Shown: one piece after another, positions 17,041-26,089 of the stretch
Numbering within the stretch: position 1 is the stretch's first letter
Layout of the letters: every line of letters starts with the position of its first letter
Source of the DNA: Rhizobium sp. 16-449-1b
GTDB lineage: Bacteria > Pseudomonadota > Alphaproteobacteria > Rhizobiales > Rhizobiaceae
Length of the DNA: 64,000 bases
Direction of reading: 5' to 3'
NCBI RefSeq assembly: GCF_017741935.1
Contig: NZ_JAGHMH010000028.1
Span: 744,001-808,000, forward strand
Translations under genes and position numbers: made by a program
The notes under the pieces: model-generated
Told to the model about the DNA's origin: nothing
The model's input: the letters and a program-made list of their open reading frames with translations, nothing else
The model's database searches: none

Positions 17041-17817
17041 AGGCTCTCCTTTGGCGACCGTCGTATCACTTGCAGGTTGCGACCGTCGGAACTGGGTCAT
17101 TAAAATTTTAGGCAATGTGCCATATTGGTACACCGGCAAGATGATAAAAGGCGCGCGGGACTAGTGAAGTCTCGGCAGTCTCTTTCCCGAGCGAAGTCGT
17201 GCAGCGAGCGAGCCGCCGGCTAGCGCGAAAAAAGCGCTGAATCGGAATGTTTCGCTCGTCGTCATTGGCGTGTTCGGCGGAGGTGGCTTTCCAGGCTCGG
17301 CGTCACGTGCCAGCAGTCGCACTGGGGATCGTAAACTCCGGACAGCGGGAAATGGCGATCTATGAAGACGAGGTCGCGCATATTGAACGTCGCTTTAGGT
17401 AGCCGATGTGCGAGGACAGGCCGGCGAGTATGACGCCGCAGCCAAGTTTGACATGCAGCGGTTTCAGCGCCTCGCCGTTCCTGTTCTTCCACTCTCCCGT
17501 GATGAAGAAGTGCCGTACGGCGGCCGACGACGCCATGTTTCCAGGAGCCGGGCGGCGTCGACGTTCATTCCGGGAGAGGTGTCGCAGTCGGCGACGAAGC
17601 GGCTGAACCAGGCTAGAGCTCGAGGGCGGTTCGGCTTCGGCGCACCTGTCAGTTCTGTGTCGACGACGGCAAAGACGCGTTGAAGCGACTCACGCGGGCG
17701 TCTATCCTCTATCCGGCGGCGGTTCGTAGCCGAGGGGGCGCGATGTCGATACGAGGCGTCTGGCGATAGACAATGTCCGGGAAGATCGGCGCGACGCGCC
17801 CAAGAAGGACGGACAAG
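17041..17817. other. Gene-poor stretch with PIN-domain remnant
   Basis: Apart from the PIN remnant at 17286-17387, no gene could be supported. Near 17233-17249 AGCGC and GCGCT flank an A-rich loop. The region is a candidate for the right boundary of the mobile segment, but no terminal repeat or target duplication was recognised. Confidence 0.4.
17286..17387 (-). pseudogene. C-terminal fragment of a PIN-domain (VapC/FitB-like) toxin
   Basis: About 34 codons (FNMRDLVFIDRHFPLSGVYD onwards) align with the C-terminal part of the intact toxin at 18785-19495 (FNTKDFVLINQYFQLPGLYD onwards). The rest of a PIN domain, including three of four acidic residues, is missing, so it is a relic. Confidence 0.7.
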
Positions 17818-18051
17818 ATGCCAGCTTTGAAATTGAATGCAGAAGAACTCGGCGACGTTGACGCCGCTCTCGCATGGCACGATGGCGACGCGCGCGCGAC
17901 CATCGAGACGTTGTTGTTGGACTGCGCTCATCTGCGGGGGCAGTTGGACATGGCGAGTAGATGCCTGAGCCTCGGCCTCACGCGCGGATGGCGTCCGGAG
18001 CTCAACAGAACAGCCGACGAAGGGTCGTCGGGGCTGCCCCGCCTCCGATGA
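17818..18051 (+). CDS. Small protein coupled to a MltR/HEPN-like gene
   Basis: 77 residues. ATG 17818 follows AAGGA at good distance. The protein starts MPALKLNAEELGDVDAALAW and has a Leu-rich helix (TIETLLLDCAHLRGQL). Its stop overlaps the next start as ATGA, the sign of translational coupling, so the two products probably act together. No family recognised; an antitoxin-like partner is possible but unproven. Confidence 0.6.
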   Translation: MPALKLNAEELGDVDAALAWHDGDARATIETLLLDCAHLRGQLDMASRCLSLGLTRGWRPELNRTADEGSSGLPRLR

Positions 18052-18611
18052 AGGTTCGTAGTTTTGCAAAGCTGCCCGACCGGTTCTCTGCGGAAGATTT
18101 CAAGAGGATCTCATTCGACGTCGTCGCCTTGACCGATCGGCTCCAGGCGGTCGAGGACTGGGCGAAGCTCGTCGCAGCGCACATCTATCTCGACCACATC
18201 TTGACGCAGACGTTGAGAGACACGATACCAGACATCGACGGCTACCTTGGCGGCGGGCACAAAACGTTCTCCGACAAACTCGCCTTGTGTCGCGCCCACG
18301 GGCTGGTCGACGACGATCTCGCGTCGACGCTGCGAGCGATCAACAAGGCCCGCAACCAATTCGCACATCGACTGGACTTCGACGTCACCGACGAGCTCAA
18401 AGTTCAGCTCTTCACCCAGTTCTCGCCGATGCGGGACAAGCGCGACGTTCTTGAGGACGAGGGCTTCGCAAATTTCTTGCTCACGGTGATCATGCTCCTC
18501 GAATTCGAGCGGATCTACGGGTTCAAAATTCGCTCACTCGAGAAGGAGGCGCAGCTTTTACGGGAAAAGGTCTTCGATGCGGTGGTCGACTCTTACGGCC
18601 TAAAGCGCTAG
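18048..18611 (+). CDS. MltR/HEPN-like protein
   Basis: 187 residues from ATG 18048, chosen because of the overlap with the preceding stop. The all-helical sequence with KTFSDKLALCRAHGLVDDD followed by AINKARNQFAHRL resembles the MltR family. R102-N-x3-H107 fits the Rx4-6H motif of HEPN ribonuclease folds. MltR acts as a mannitol repressor in enterobacteria, but related alphaproteobacterial proteins have no assigned function; HEPN proteins are often toxins or RNases. Neighbours (PIN toxin, antitoxin) favour a toxin-antitoxin or defence role. Alternative: a harmless MltR-like regulator. Confidence 0.65.
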   Translation: MKVRSFAKLPDRFSAEDFKRISFDVVALTDRLQAVEDWAKLVAAHIYLDHILTQTLRDTIPDIDGYLGGGHKTFSDKLALCRAHGLVDDDLASTLRAINKARNQFAHRLDFDVTDELKVQLFTQFSPMRDKRDVLEDEGFANFLLTVIMLLEFERIYGFKIRSLEKEAQLLREKVFDAVVDSYGLKR

Positions 18612-18784
18612 TCGCAGGGCAGGTTCATAGGTTTTTGCAGACGTTGTAGACGCGCATCTGTAACTCGGGCGACTGCAAACTCCATGGGCAACTCTGACAT
18701 GCCGAACGAGCAGCGGGCCAGATGTTCATTTTCTGGTGCGATCGATCCAATATACGGAACGCATTCCAGTTTTCGCTTATCCCA

Positions 18785-19495
18785 TTAATCTGGCATATCA
18801 TCAGGCCAAGCTAACGAGCTGGCGACGTAGAGCGCGCTTGCGAGACGCTCCTCCGAGCCTGCAGACCGCGGGCGACGCCGCCAGTGTGAAAAGCCTGGAT
18901 TCTGAGGTGGTTTTTCGAAGTTGTCCCCCAGATGTCGAGCATTCGGTCGATCGTCGTTGGCCGCATCCATTGACCAGCCCAGGGGCGGGTCGATGGCCCA
19001 CTCGTCCTTTCTTGGATCGTACAGGCCAGGAAGTTGGAAGTATTGATTGATGAGGACGAAATCCTTGGTGTTGAACGACGCGATCGGCGTATCATGTGCA
19101 ATTGCCATAGCAGCCACCATTGCATCGACGCCGAGCCGTATCTTGTCAGATTTGATCCGCTCACCTCGCCAGTTGATCCGAGGAGGCGTTTCAAACATGT
19201 TGCGAAGAGGCGGACAGGCAGCCATGCGGCCTAAAAGCCGCGCACCTTCCTTTGTCATGTCCAAGAACGTCATCCGATGTAGCAGGAATTTTTCAAACCA
19301 CTCCCGGACTGATTCCGATTTCGCTGGACTGTTCCGTTGCGCTTGGTGGATGCCGTACTCGGTTTCATAGACAAGGGTCCAAGGAATAACGACTGAATCT
19401 GGCGGGAGGCTTTTGAACCAGTCGATCAACCAGCCTGGCGGCTCGTCTTGGTACGCTTCCGAAATGATGTTTGTATCGAGGATGATTGCAGCCAT
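18785..19495 (-). CDS. PIN-domain ribonuclease toxin (VapC/FitB-like)
   Basis: 236 residues, longer than the usual ~130-140. N-terminal IILDTNIISEAY carries Asp7, then Glu44 in LVYETEYG, Asp124 in GVDAMVAAMA and Asp145 in FNTKDFVL, which form the acidic metal site of PIN RNases. A ~20-residue insertion (PPRINWRGERIKSDK) precedes Asp124, and an extra ~70-residue C-terminal tail (NDDRPNARHLGDNFEKPPQN) is atypical. The toxin would cleave RNA when not bound by antitoxin. The only antitoxin candidate is the divergent gene at 19588. Confidence 0.8.
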   Translation of the reverse strand: MAAIILDTNIISEAYQDEPPGWLIDWFKSLPPDSVVIPWTLVYETEYGIHQAQRNSPAKSESVREWFEKFLLHRMTFLDMTKEGARLLGRMAACPPLRNMFETPPRINWRGERIKSDKIRLGVDAMVAAMAIAHDTPIASFNTKDFVLINQYFQLPGLYDPRKDEWAIDPPLGWSMDAANDDRPNARHLGDNFEKPPQNPGFSHWRRRPRSAGSEERLASALYVASSLAWPDDMPD

Positions 19496-19587
19496 CTATC
19501 GCTGTCCGTCTCACCGTTTACATTGGCCTATGCTATGGCGTCCGCATTTGCTAAAGGTTTACAGATCGAGTCCTTTGGAGCGATGGC

Positions 19588-19776
19588 ATGGATTCCCGTA
19601 AGATTTGGACGACTGAGGAGGCGCAGGGTGATTTTGTGCGCGTACTTCGCGACGCCAGAGAAGCCGGTCCCCAAGAGATCCATGACATCACGGGTGTTTA
19701 TGAGCTCAAGGTAAGACTTGACAGAACCAAGCCTGATGCTGCGGATTTCCTGGCGCGGAGACCCGTGAAGGGTTAG
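19588..19776 (+). CDS. Short Phd/YefM-like antitoxin
   Basis: 62 residues, ATG 19588 with GGAG seven bases upstream. The TTEEAQGDFVRVLRDAREAGPQ stretch matches the N-terminal DNA-binding part of Phd/YefM antitoxins (helix, then 'A.aGPQ.I'). The C-terminal toxin-binding part is short (RTKPDAADFLARRPVKG). Unusually it is divergent from the PIN gene rather than upstream in the same operon. The 92-base gap would hold both promoters and an operator. Could also be an orphan DNA-binding protein. Confidence 0.7.
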   Translation: MDSRKIWTTEEAQGDFVRVLRDAREAGPQEIHDITGVYELKVRLDRTKPDAADFLARRPVKG

Positions 19777-20136
19777 ATTTTGCAGAATTCCTAAAGGATT
19801 CGTTAACCTTCGTGCGCGGGTACGCGACGAACTCATTAACGAGTGCGACCGTGGTTCGTCCGACAATTCTTCCCGGTTCCCGTCTCAACGAGTCTTGTTT
19901 TTCGATAAATAGCCATCGGCGTAATCGTCGAAAATTCTGGCGACGTGCCGGTAACGTGCAGCGACAGGCGAGCATGCCTAAGTGCACTCGGACGCTAGTC
20001 GTCAGGCTCCATGACAAGACAGCAAGATCTAATGGAGCCATAGTGGCGGTGCCGACAAGCGCCAACTCCCAGCCCTAAACCAACGTTTACGATGATTTGC
20101 CTCTGGAAGACTGTCACAAATGGGGTTCGCGTGGCC
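19777..20136. other. Intergenic stretch with AAACC motif
   Basis: No convincing gene in about 360 bases. It ends with CCTAAACCAACG (20074-20085), a motif repeated upstream of several accessory genes in this window. Confidence 0.35.
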
Positions 20137-20433
20137 ATGGACCAGTCATTGCGGCCAGAGAGAACAGCTCATATGACCTACGGTTGGATCGACCACGGAA
20201 AGCACGGATGGGCACTGCTGGCCCTTCGTTTCCCAGCTATTCGAACCCTGCCTATCCCGAAGCAGGTCATCGCGGAAATGGCGGAATGCTACAGCATTGC
20301 GACCCTTTATGTGGACAAGCTCACCCGCGAAAATGCTGGCGCGTCCGCCGTCCAAGAGTACGACGAATTGCGATTCAGCATCGAGAAGGAGGTTGAGTAC
20401 TACATGGCCAAGTTATCTAAACGCGCGGGCTAG
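20137..20433 (+). CDS. Unrecognised small protein
   Basis: 98 residues from ATG 20137; a second ATG at 20173 with GAGAGAA before it is almost as good. The core (GWIDHGKHGWALLALRF) and a helical C-terminus (EYDELRFSIEKEVEYYMAKL) look like a real small soluble protein. No family recognised. A CCTAAACCAACG motif lies 52-63 bases upstream of the first start. Confidence 0.5.
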   Translation: MDQSLRPERTAHMTYGWIDHGKHGWALLALRFPAIRTLPIPKQVIAEMAECYSIATLYVDKLTRENAGASAVQEYDELRFSIEKEVEYYMAKLSKRAG

Positions 20434-20582
20434 CTTGGTATCTCGCCAGGTGGAGCGCGCGGGTTCAGTTCGACCAAGACTTTGAGATCGAGATCTTGCA
20501 GTCTTTGTGTGTCGAGGCGGGTAGTACGGTCCGTTGGTCAAATCGTTCGACGACAAACGCCGTCGAACGATAGTCCGTGCTG

Positions 20583-21332
20583 TTAGCCGGCCGTTTTCTT
20601 CAACCAGTCTTCGAAATGAACGGCGCCGAGCCGTGCGCCGTTGTCTGGCGTCAGCGAGCGGTCGTTGAGCGCGACGCCGAAATATCGAGCATGAACATCG
20701 GGAACTACCTTCCTTGGATCGTGCTTGATCTTGAGGAAGCGGCGACCGAGTTCGTCGAGTGGCAGTGCGTCGGGCCCGGCCACCTCCGAAATGCCATTGG
20801 TCGGATCGGCGAGTGTGATTTCGGCGAGTACTGCCGCGACGTCAGCAGACGAAATCGGCTGAATAAGAGCGGGCGACAACCGCACTTCGTCGCCGACCGT
20901 TGCAGCCTGTACGATGCCACCCACGAATTCAAAGAACTGGGTAGCCCGCAAGATCGAAAACTCTCCGCCGGATGCCTTGATGATATTCTCCTGCGCCAGC
21001 TTCGCGCGGAAGTAACCGGACTCTTGGAGGCGCTCGGTACCGACTACAGAGAGCGCAACGTGGTGGCGGACGCCGGCGGCCGCCTCTGCAGCGGCGAGGT
21101 TGCGGCTCGACGTCTGGAAATAGTCCAGGACGGCCTGATCTTCCCACGACGGGGCATTTGCAGAGTCTACGACGACATCGGCGCCGTCCAGGGCCTCGGC
21201 GAGGCCTTCGCGCGTGACTGCGTTGACGCCTGTGCTGGGGGAAGCTTCGATTGCGTTGTGTCCTGCTTTACGCAGATTGCTGATGAGTTGGCGGCCAATC
21301 AGGCCTGTACCGCCGATAACTACGATTTTCAT
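20583..21332 (-). CDS. NmrA/SDR-atypical NAD(P)-binding protein
   Basis: 249 residues. The N-terminus MKIVVIGGTGLIGRQL is a Rossmann dinucleotide-binding loop (GGTGLIG). The middle (YFRAKLAQENIIKASGGEFSILRATQFFEF) matches the NmrA-like/atypical SDR family, where the Tyr of a classical Tyr-x3-Lys site is replaced by an altered pattern. Such proteins are redox sensors or quinone/NADPH-dependent reductases. It is divergent from the 21475 regulator (142-base gap), which may control it. Confidence 0.85.
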   Translation of the reverse strand: MKIVVIGGTGLIGRQLISNLRKAGHNAIEASPSTGVNAVTREGLAEALDGADVVVDSANAPSWEDQAVLDYFQTSSRNLAAAEAAAGVRHHVALSVVGTERLQESGYFRAKLAQENIIKASGGEFSILRATQFFEFVGGIVQAATVGDEVRLSPALIQPISSADVAAVLAEITLADPTNGISEVAGPDALPLDELGRRFLKIKHDPRKVVPDVHARYFGVALNDRSLTPDNGARLGAVHFEDWLKKTAG

Positions 21333-21474
21333 GGGTCATCTCCGGTTTTGGACTACGGTCGAAAGCAGTCCGTGAGGGGGATGATGCTCTGATGCCTTGG
21401 GAGAGTCTTTGATGTAGGCTTGCATTAGCGTCCAAGGCAGCGTCAAATTCCGTCCAAATCGAAGCGGAAGAGGC

Positions 21475-23103
21475 GTGCCGAAATGGACGTATCAGTCTGC
21501 AGTTGTGGACGCGAAGGATCAGACAGTGGCTTTTGTTTTCGATGGATACAGTCTCGATCCGCAGCGGCGAGAGCTCACATTTCAGTCGAACGTCATCGCT
21601 GTCGGACCACAAGCGTTTGATCTGCTCCTTCATTTGGTCGAGAACCGAGACCGCGTCGTCACGAAAGACGACCTACTGCACGCCGTATGGGCAGGTCGGA
21701 TAGTATCCGAATCCACTGTCTCTAGTCATATAAATGCCGTCCGCAAAGCGATCGGTGACAGCGGCGACGAGCAGCGTCTTGTTAAAACTGTGCCTCGGAA
21801 GGGGTTTCGTTTTGTCGGGGAGATCATATCGCCGCCACCAGGCGAGAAAGCTCCTATCGAGGCTACCCCGTCAAGAGCGCCCATGCCAGACCCAGGTCTG
21901 GCGTTGCCAGACAAGCCTTCGATAGCCGTCTTGCCGTTTCACAACCTTAGCAACGAGCCGCAGCAAGATTATTTCGCTGACGGAATAGTTGAAGACGTCA
22001 TTGCCGCTCTTTCTCGTAGCCGTTGGTTGTTCGTAGTCGCCAGGAACTCCAGCTTTGCCTACAAGGGTCGAGTTACCGACGTCAAAGAGGTCGGCCGAGA
22101 ACTTGGCGTACGGTATATCCTCGAGGGCAGCGTTCGTCGGTCGGGCGCAAGGGTTCGGATAACCGGCCAGCTCGTCGACGCGGCCACGGGCGCGAACATA
22201 TGGGCTGAGCGATTTGAAGGCTCTATCGCGGACGTTTTCGACCTTCAGGACCAGATCACGGAAAACGTGGTTGGCGCGATTGCGCCACAGCTCGAGAGGG
22301 CGGAAATCGAGCGCGCAAAGCGCAAGCCGACTGAAAACCTTCAGGCCTACGACCACTATTTGAGGGGAATGGCGAAGCTGCATACGGGGACAAGAGAGGC
22401 CCTCAACGAGGCGCTCCCGTCCTTCCTTAAGGCGATCGAGTTGGATCCGGAGTACGCCTCCGCCTACGGCATGGGTGCGTGGTGCTATTTTTGGCGGCGG
22501 GTCAACGGGTGGACGTCTGACCGGGTCGAGGAAACGAAAGAAGGAATTCGACTTGGTCGGCTTGCCGTGGAACTCGGCAGGGACGACGCCGTCGCGCTCA
22601 CTCGCGGGGGACACGCACTTGCCCACCTTGCGGGAGAATTGGATAATGGCCTCGCGCTCTTGGATCGCGCCGTCTTGCTCAACCCCAATCTCGCCGCCGC
22701 ATGGTTCCTGGGCGGGTATTTGCGTGCGTTCCGAGGTGAGACAGAAGGCGCGATAGACCACTTCAATCACGCTCTACGCCTGAGCCCACTAGACCTCGAA
22801 ATGTTCAGAATGCAGGCCGGAATTGCGCTCGCACACTTCTTTGCTCGACGTTTCGACGTCGCGTCGCGCTGGGCTGAAGAGGCCTTGCGAAGTCTGCCCA
22901 GTTTTACTGTAGCTGTTGCCGTTCTGGCGGCGAGCGATGCTCACCGGGGCCAGATTCAAAACGCCGCAGCCGCCGTGCAACGCCTCCGAGTTCTCGATCC
23001 GCTGTTGCGTGTGAGCAACCTGGGGGAGTGGTTGCCGATACACCGAAGCGAAGACGCCATCGCGTTTGCAGACGGACTGCGTTCGGCCGGGCTGCCCGAT
23101 TAG
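21475..23103 (+). CDS. Winged-helix (OmpR/CadC-type) regulator with TolB-like and TPR domains
   Basis: 542 residues. Residues ~17-105 are a trans_reg_C winged helix (DGYSLDPQRRELTF to RKGFRFVGEI). Next is a segment (KPSIAVLPFHNLSNEPQQDYFADGIVEDVIAAL) typical of the TolB/adenylate-cyclase-associated domain, then TPR-like helical repeats to the C-terminus. No transmembrane helix separates the DNA-binding part from the rest, unlike CadC. GTG start at 21475 preceded by GGAAG. Rhizobia have many such genes; ligands unknown. Candidate regulator of the adjacent divergent NmrA gene. Confidence 0.85.
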   Translation: MPKWTYQSAVVDAKDQTVAFVFDGYSLDPQRRELTFQSNVIAVGPQAFDLLLHLVENRDRVVTKDDLLHAVWAGRIVSESTVSSHINAVRKAIGDSGDEQRLVKTVPRKGFRFVGEIISPPPGEKAPIEATPSRAPMPDPGLALPDKPSIAVLPFHNLSNEPQQDYFADGIVEDVIAALSRSRWLFVVARNSSFAYKGRVTDVKEVGRELGVRYILEGSVRRSGARVRITGQLVDAATGANIWAERFEGSIADVFDLQDQITENVVGAIAPQLERAEIERAKRKPTENLQAYDHYLRGMAKLHTGTREALNEALPSFLKAIELDPEYASAYGMGAWCYFWRRVNGWTSDRVEETKEGIRLGRLAVELGRDDAVALTRGGHALAHLAGELDNGLALLDRAVLLNPNLAAAWFLGGYLRAFRGETEGAIDHFNHALRLSPLDLEMFRMQAGIALAHFFARRFDVASRWAEEALRSLPSFTVAVAVLAASDAHRGQIQNAAAAVQRLRVLDPLLRVSNLGEWLPIHRSEDAIAFADGLRSAGLPD

Positions 23104-23252
23104 GGCGCGCTGAGTCGAGCTCGACAGAAGACAGCCTTGGTTCTCATTTGCAGACTTAGGTAGCAGACGCCACCAATGACCGCAGTCGTCCCGATGCGGA
23201 CCTTTGCCATAGGTTGATACTCAACACGATCGGCTAGGTCCTCCGGCTTTTG

Positions 23253-24986
23253 TCAGATCGGCATCCTATAGCCGTAGAATTCATGGTCTTCATTATACCC
23301 ACCCTGACCTGCGCCAAGATGTTTGAAATCCTCTACGAACTCGATCGCCGCAATCCATTTGACCATCTTAAAGCCCAGTTCGTTCTCGCAGCGGAGCCGT
23401 AATGGCGCGCCGTGCAACACGGTCAGTGGCGTGTCGTTCATGGCATAGGCCAGGATCGTCAGCTCGTGGCGCATGTTGTCCATCTTGTGGACATCGTAAT
23501 AGCGGCCTCCATCGCCGCCTTCGGCGATGGAGTAGAACACCGCATATCGAGCTTCCTGCTTGGGTTTGACGATCGTCATGATTTCGCGCATCGGCACGCC
23601 CGCCCATTTGGCGACCCCAGACCAGCCCTGGATGCAGAAATGGGTAGTGATCTGCTCCTGTCGCGGTAGCGCCTTTATCTCTTGAAGCGAAAAATCCTGC
23701 GCGTGTTCAACGAGCCCGCCGACCGTCAGACGATAGCTTTCGAAATTCTCAGCGACCATGCTGTCGAATTCCGAGGAGTTGGGCATCGTCCCGTTCGGCC
23801 AAAGATAGGGCGATATATCCTTCTCGGTCAGTTGAGAACGTGGATCGAACCATTCGATCAGGCCTTTAATCCAGCCGACCATAAACTGCCCCGTCCGCTG
23901 GACCAAACGGGCATTGCGGAGAGTGAATGGTGAGACCCAGAGCCAGGCGACAACGATGACAGCCATAGCCATCGCGAAAAACGGAAAGCCGGACCAACTC
24001 TCATCATCAACGCCGGCGAACATATGGTTGGTGTTCTGCCGAAGGCCCGTCACGAACACCATCACGCCATGGGCGCTGATAAAAAACACGAACCATAGGA
24101 ACGAGACGAAATGAATTGACCGGGCTTTCTGTCGATCGAGCACGCGGCCGAGCCAGCCAAGGCGGTTCGAGATCGCCGGCCCCTGCATGAACCCCGTGAT
24201 GATCGAGACAGGCGCCGCGATGAAAACGGTGATGAAGTAGGTGAGCTGCTGGAGGCCGTTGTATCGCGTCCAGCCTTCATCGACGGGGAAGTTCAGCGAA
24301 GCATATTGAATAGCCGTTGAGATCGCGGCCGGAAACACTTCCGAGGTCAGCGGTACGATACGTTGCCATTGATCAGTGGCAAACAGCAGGACATAGAACA
24401 GGATGCCGTTGATGGTCCAAAGGAGGTTGGCCGAAAAGTGCCACCAGCGAGACAGGCCGAGCGTATGGCGAAGCCCAGGAATACCGAGCCAGCCGGGCAA
24501 GGTCACCGCATCGTCCTTTGCGGTCCAGATGCGATCGGTCGGCACGTCCTTTTGAAAGCGGAACCACTCGGTACCAGGTGTGCAATCGCGATGCCAGTAG
24601 AGGCGAGGATGGTCGGCCAGAATCTGGATGCCCGCGCGGATGATGAACATCATAAAGAACATGTTCACGAAGTGCTGCAGTCGCAGCCACCAGGGAAATC
24701 CGCTTTCCACTGAAGGAGCAGACTGGGCAATGCCCGGATGGAGTTCGATGAAAGCCTGAACCGACGGCAGCTCACGAAGCGCCTGCGCGGCGGCCACAGC
24801 CACCATCAGGCCGAATGCGGCGATCGGCAAAAACCACATGACATTGAACCAGCGCGCACCAATCCTGATGTGGGGGAGGATGCCCTCGCGTGGGGGTAGC
24901 CAGTGATTGAGCCGGACGCGATCATCAGTGGATTGCAGATCGGCGCGAAACTTATCGGTCGAACCGGGCTCTGTGGGTTTATCCAT
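23253..24986 (-). CDS. Fused cytochrome b561-like membrane domain and sulfite-oxidase-like molybdopterin domain
   Basis: 577 residues from ATG 24986 (GGGGA upstream). Residues ~45-355 contain about six transmembrane helices with spaced His residues (for example H105, H183, H292, H306) as in di-haem cytochrome b561 domains. The C-terminal ~190 residues match the oxidoreductase molybdopterin-binding fold, with the likely Mo-ligating Cys451 in HFCIQGWSGVAKW and a GGDGGRYYD/LRCENELGFKMVKW region. This is the MsrP/YedY catalytic fold covalently joined to its membrane electron partner, in an inverted order. The redox substrate is unknown. No Tat signal is visible, so the topology of the Mo domain needs explanation. 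Confidence 0.85.
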   Translation of the reverse strand: MDKPTEPGSTDKFRADLQSTDDRVRLNHWLPPREGILPHIRIGARWFNVMWFLPIAAFGLMVAVAAAQALRELPSVQAFIELHPGIAQSAPSVESGFPWWLRLQHFVNMFFMMFIIRAGIQILADHPRLYWHRDCTPGTEWFRFQKDVPTDRIWTAKDDAVTLPGWLGIPGLRHTLGLSRWWHFSANLLWTINGILFYVLLFATDQWQRIVPLTSEVFPAAISTAIQYASLNFPVDEGWTRYNGLQQLTYFITVFIAAPVSIITGFMQGPAISNRLGWLGRVLDRQKARSIHFVSFLWFVFFISAHGVMVFVTGLRQNTNHMFAGVDDESWSGFPFFAMAMAVIVVAWLWVSPFTLRNARLVQRTGQFMVGWIKGLIEWFDPRSQLTEKDISPYLWPNGTMPNSSEFDSMVAENFESYRLTVGGLVEHAQDFSLQEIKALPRQEQITTHFCIQGWSGVAKWAGVPMREIMTIVKPKQEARYAVFYSIAEGGDGGRYYDVHKMDNMRHELTILAYAMNDTPLTVLHGAPLRLRCENELGFKMVKWIAAIEFVEDFKHLGAGQGGYNEDHEFYGYRMPI

Positions 24987-25195
24987 GTCGCATCCCCGCC
25001 CGTTTAACGGCATCCATAAGCCCTGAATGTGGCTGGCCTTAATCGAAACCCTATCGGAGCGAAAAAGGCAGTACAATCTGTGCCTGGCAAAATCGGAGGT
25101 TCAAACACCTCGCTGGCAGTTTACCGCGTGCGAGTTCTTATGACTGCCTCTTGCACTTTCGCGCTATACCTTCCATCGGCCCGAAGCGGACAAAT

Positions 25196-25933
25196 CTAGG
25201 AAAAGTTCTCCAAGACCGCGAGAAACGTGTGTCGGTCACCCTGTCCTTCGGTAAGGCGCACACGACCCTCAATGTCCGCTAGATGATGATCCATCAGTTC
25301 TTGGGCCTTGGGTAGGTCCTTTGCTTTCAGCGCCCCGATGATCATGCGATGATGATCGGCTCCGCAGTCGTCCTTCTGGTCTTCTTCGTAGAGAGACATG
25401 ACAAGGGACAGGCGCGCGACGATCTTGGAGAGCATTTCTGTCAGCACGGGATTGCCGGCGAGATCCGCGAGGACGATATGGAATTTTCCCGAGAGAACCG
25501 TCTTCGATTTCTCATCGCCGTGATGATGGATGTGCTCTTCTTCGTCTGCAAGCCGTTCAAGTGCATCCAGCTCTTCGGACGTCGCGCGTTCGGCGACGAG
25601 TTCCAGCAGCAACCATTCCAACTTCCGCCGTGCCTCGAACAAGCTCTTTGCCTGCTCGATGCTCGGCTCGGCAACGAAAGTTCCACGATTTCTCTTGCGC
25701 TCGAGCAGGTGATCGCTCTCCAGGACGCCGAGCGCACCGCGAACAACGGTACGGCTGACGCCGAAGTGCTCTGCGATCGCCTCCTCGAGAATTTTCGTGC
25801 CTGGCTTGAGCGCACCTTCGCCGATTGCTGCGGCGAGCGTGTTGCGAATGCGCTCGGATACATCGTCGTTGTCGGCCGCATCCGCCGCGCCGTTCGCGGC
25901 CGACTTCAGGTTCTGACGACGTGTCTTCTTCAT
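25196..25933 (-). CDS. GntR-family (FadR/FCD) transcription regulator
   Basis: 245 residues from ATG 25933 with GAGAGGA. N-terminal winged helix (GALKPGTKILEEAIAEHFGVSRTVVRGAL) and a C-terminal FCD domain with metal-binding His residues (GKFHIVLADLAGN, MIIGALKAKD, MDHHLADIEGRV). FCD regulators bind small carboxylates or amino acids. It lies next to the 26090-29076 uptake and isomerase genes, same strand, and is the probable repressor of this locus. Confidence 0.9.
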   Translation of the reverse strand: MKKTRRQNLKSAANGAADAADNDDVSERIRNTLAAAIGEGALKPGTKILEEAIAEHFGVSRTVVRGALGVLESDHLLERKRNRGTFVAEPSIEQAKSLFEARRKLEWLLLELVAERATSEELDALERLADEEEHIHHHGDEKSKTVLSGKFHIVLADLAGNPVLTEMLSKIVARLSLVMSLYEEDQKDDCGADHHRMIIGALKAKDLPKAQELMDHHLADIEGRVRLTEGQGDRHTFLAVLENFS

Positions 25934-26089
25934 TATTCCTCTCCAGGCTCTATCATGGCGTCCGGCGCAACCGAAAGCCGTGACATATGCGATATCGGTA
26001 CGCCGTAATTTTTTCCATAAGAATGTTTGTGCGCAACTCGATATTCCCACGAGAACTGACGACAGACGGCGGCCGAAGCCGCCGACATG

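Noticed and set aside
20577..21392. 271-codon frame antisense to the NmrA-like gene
   Set aside because: The minus strand shows a GGTGLIG Rossmann start and full-length NmrA pattern; the plus frame is a shadow.
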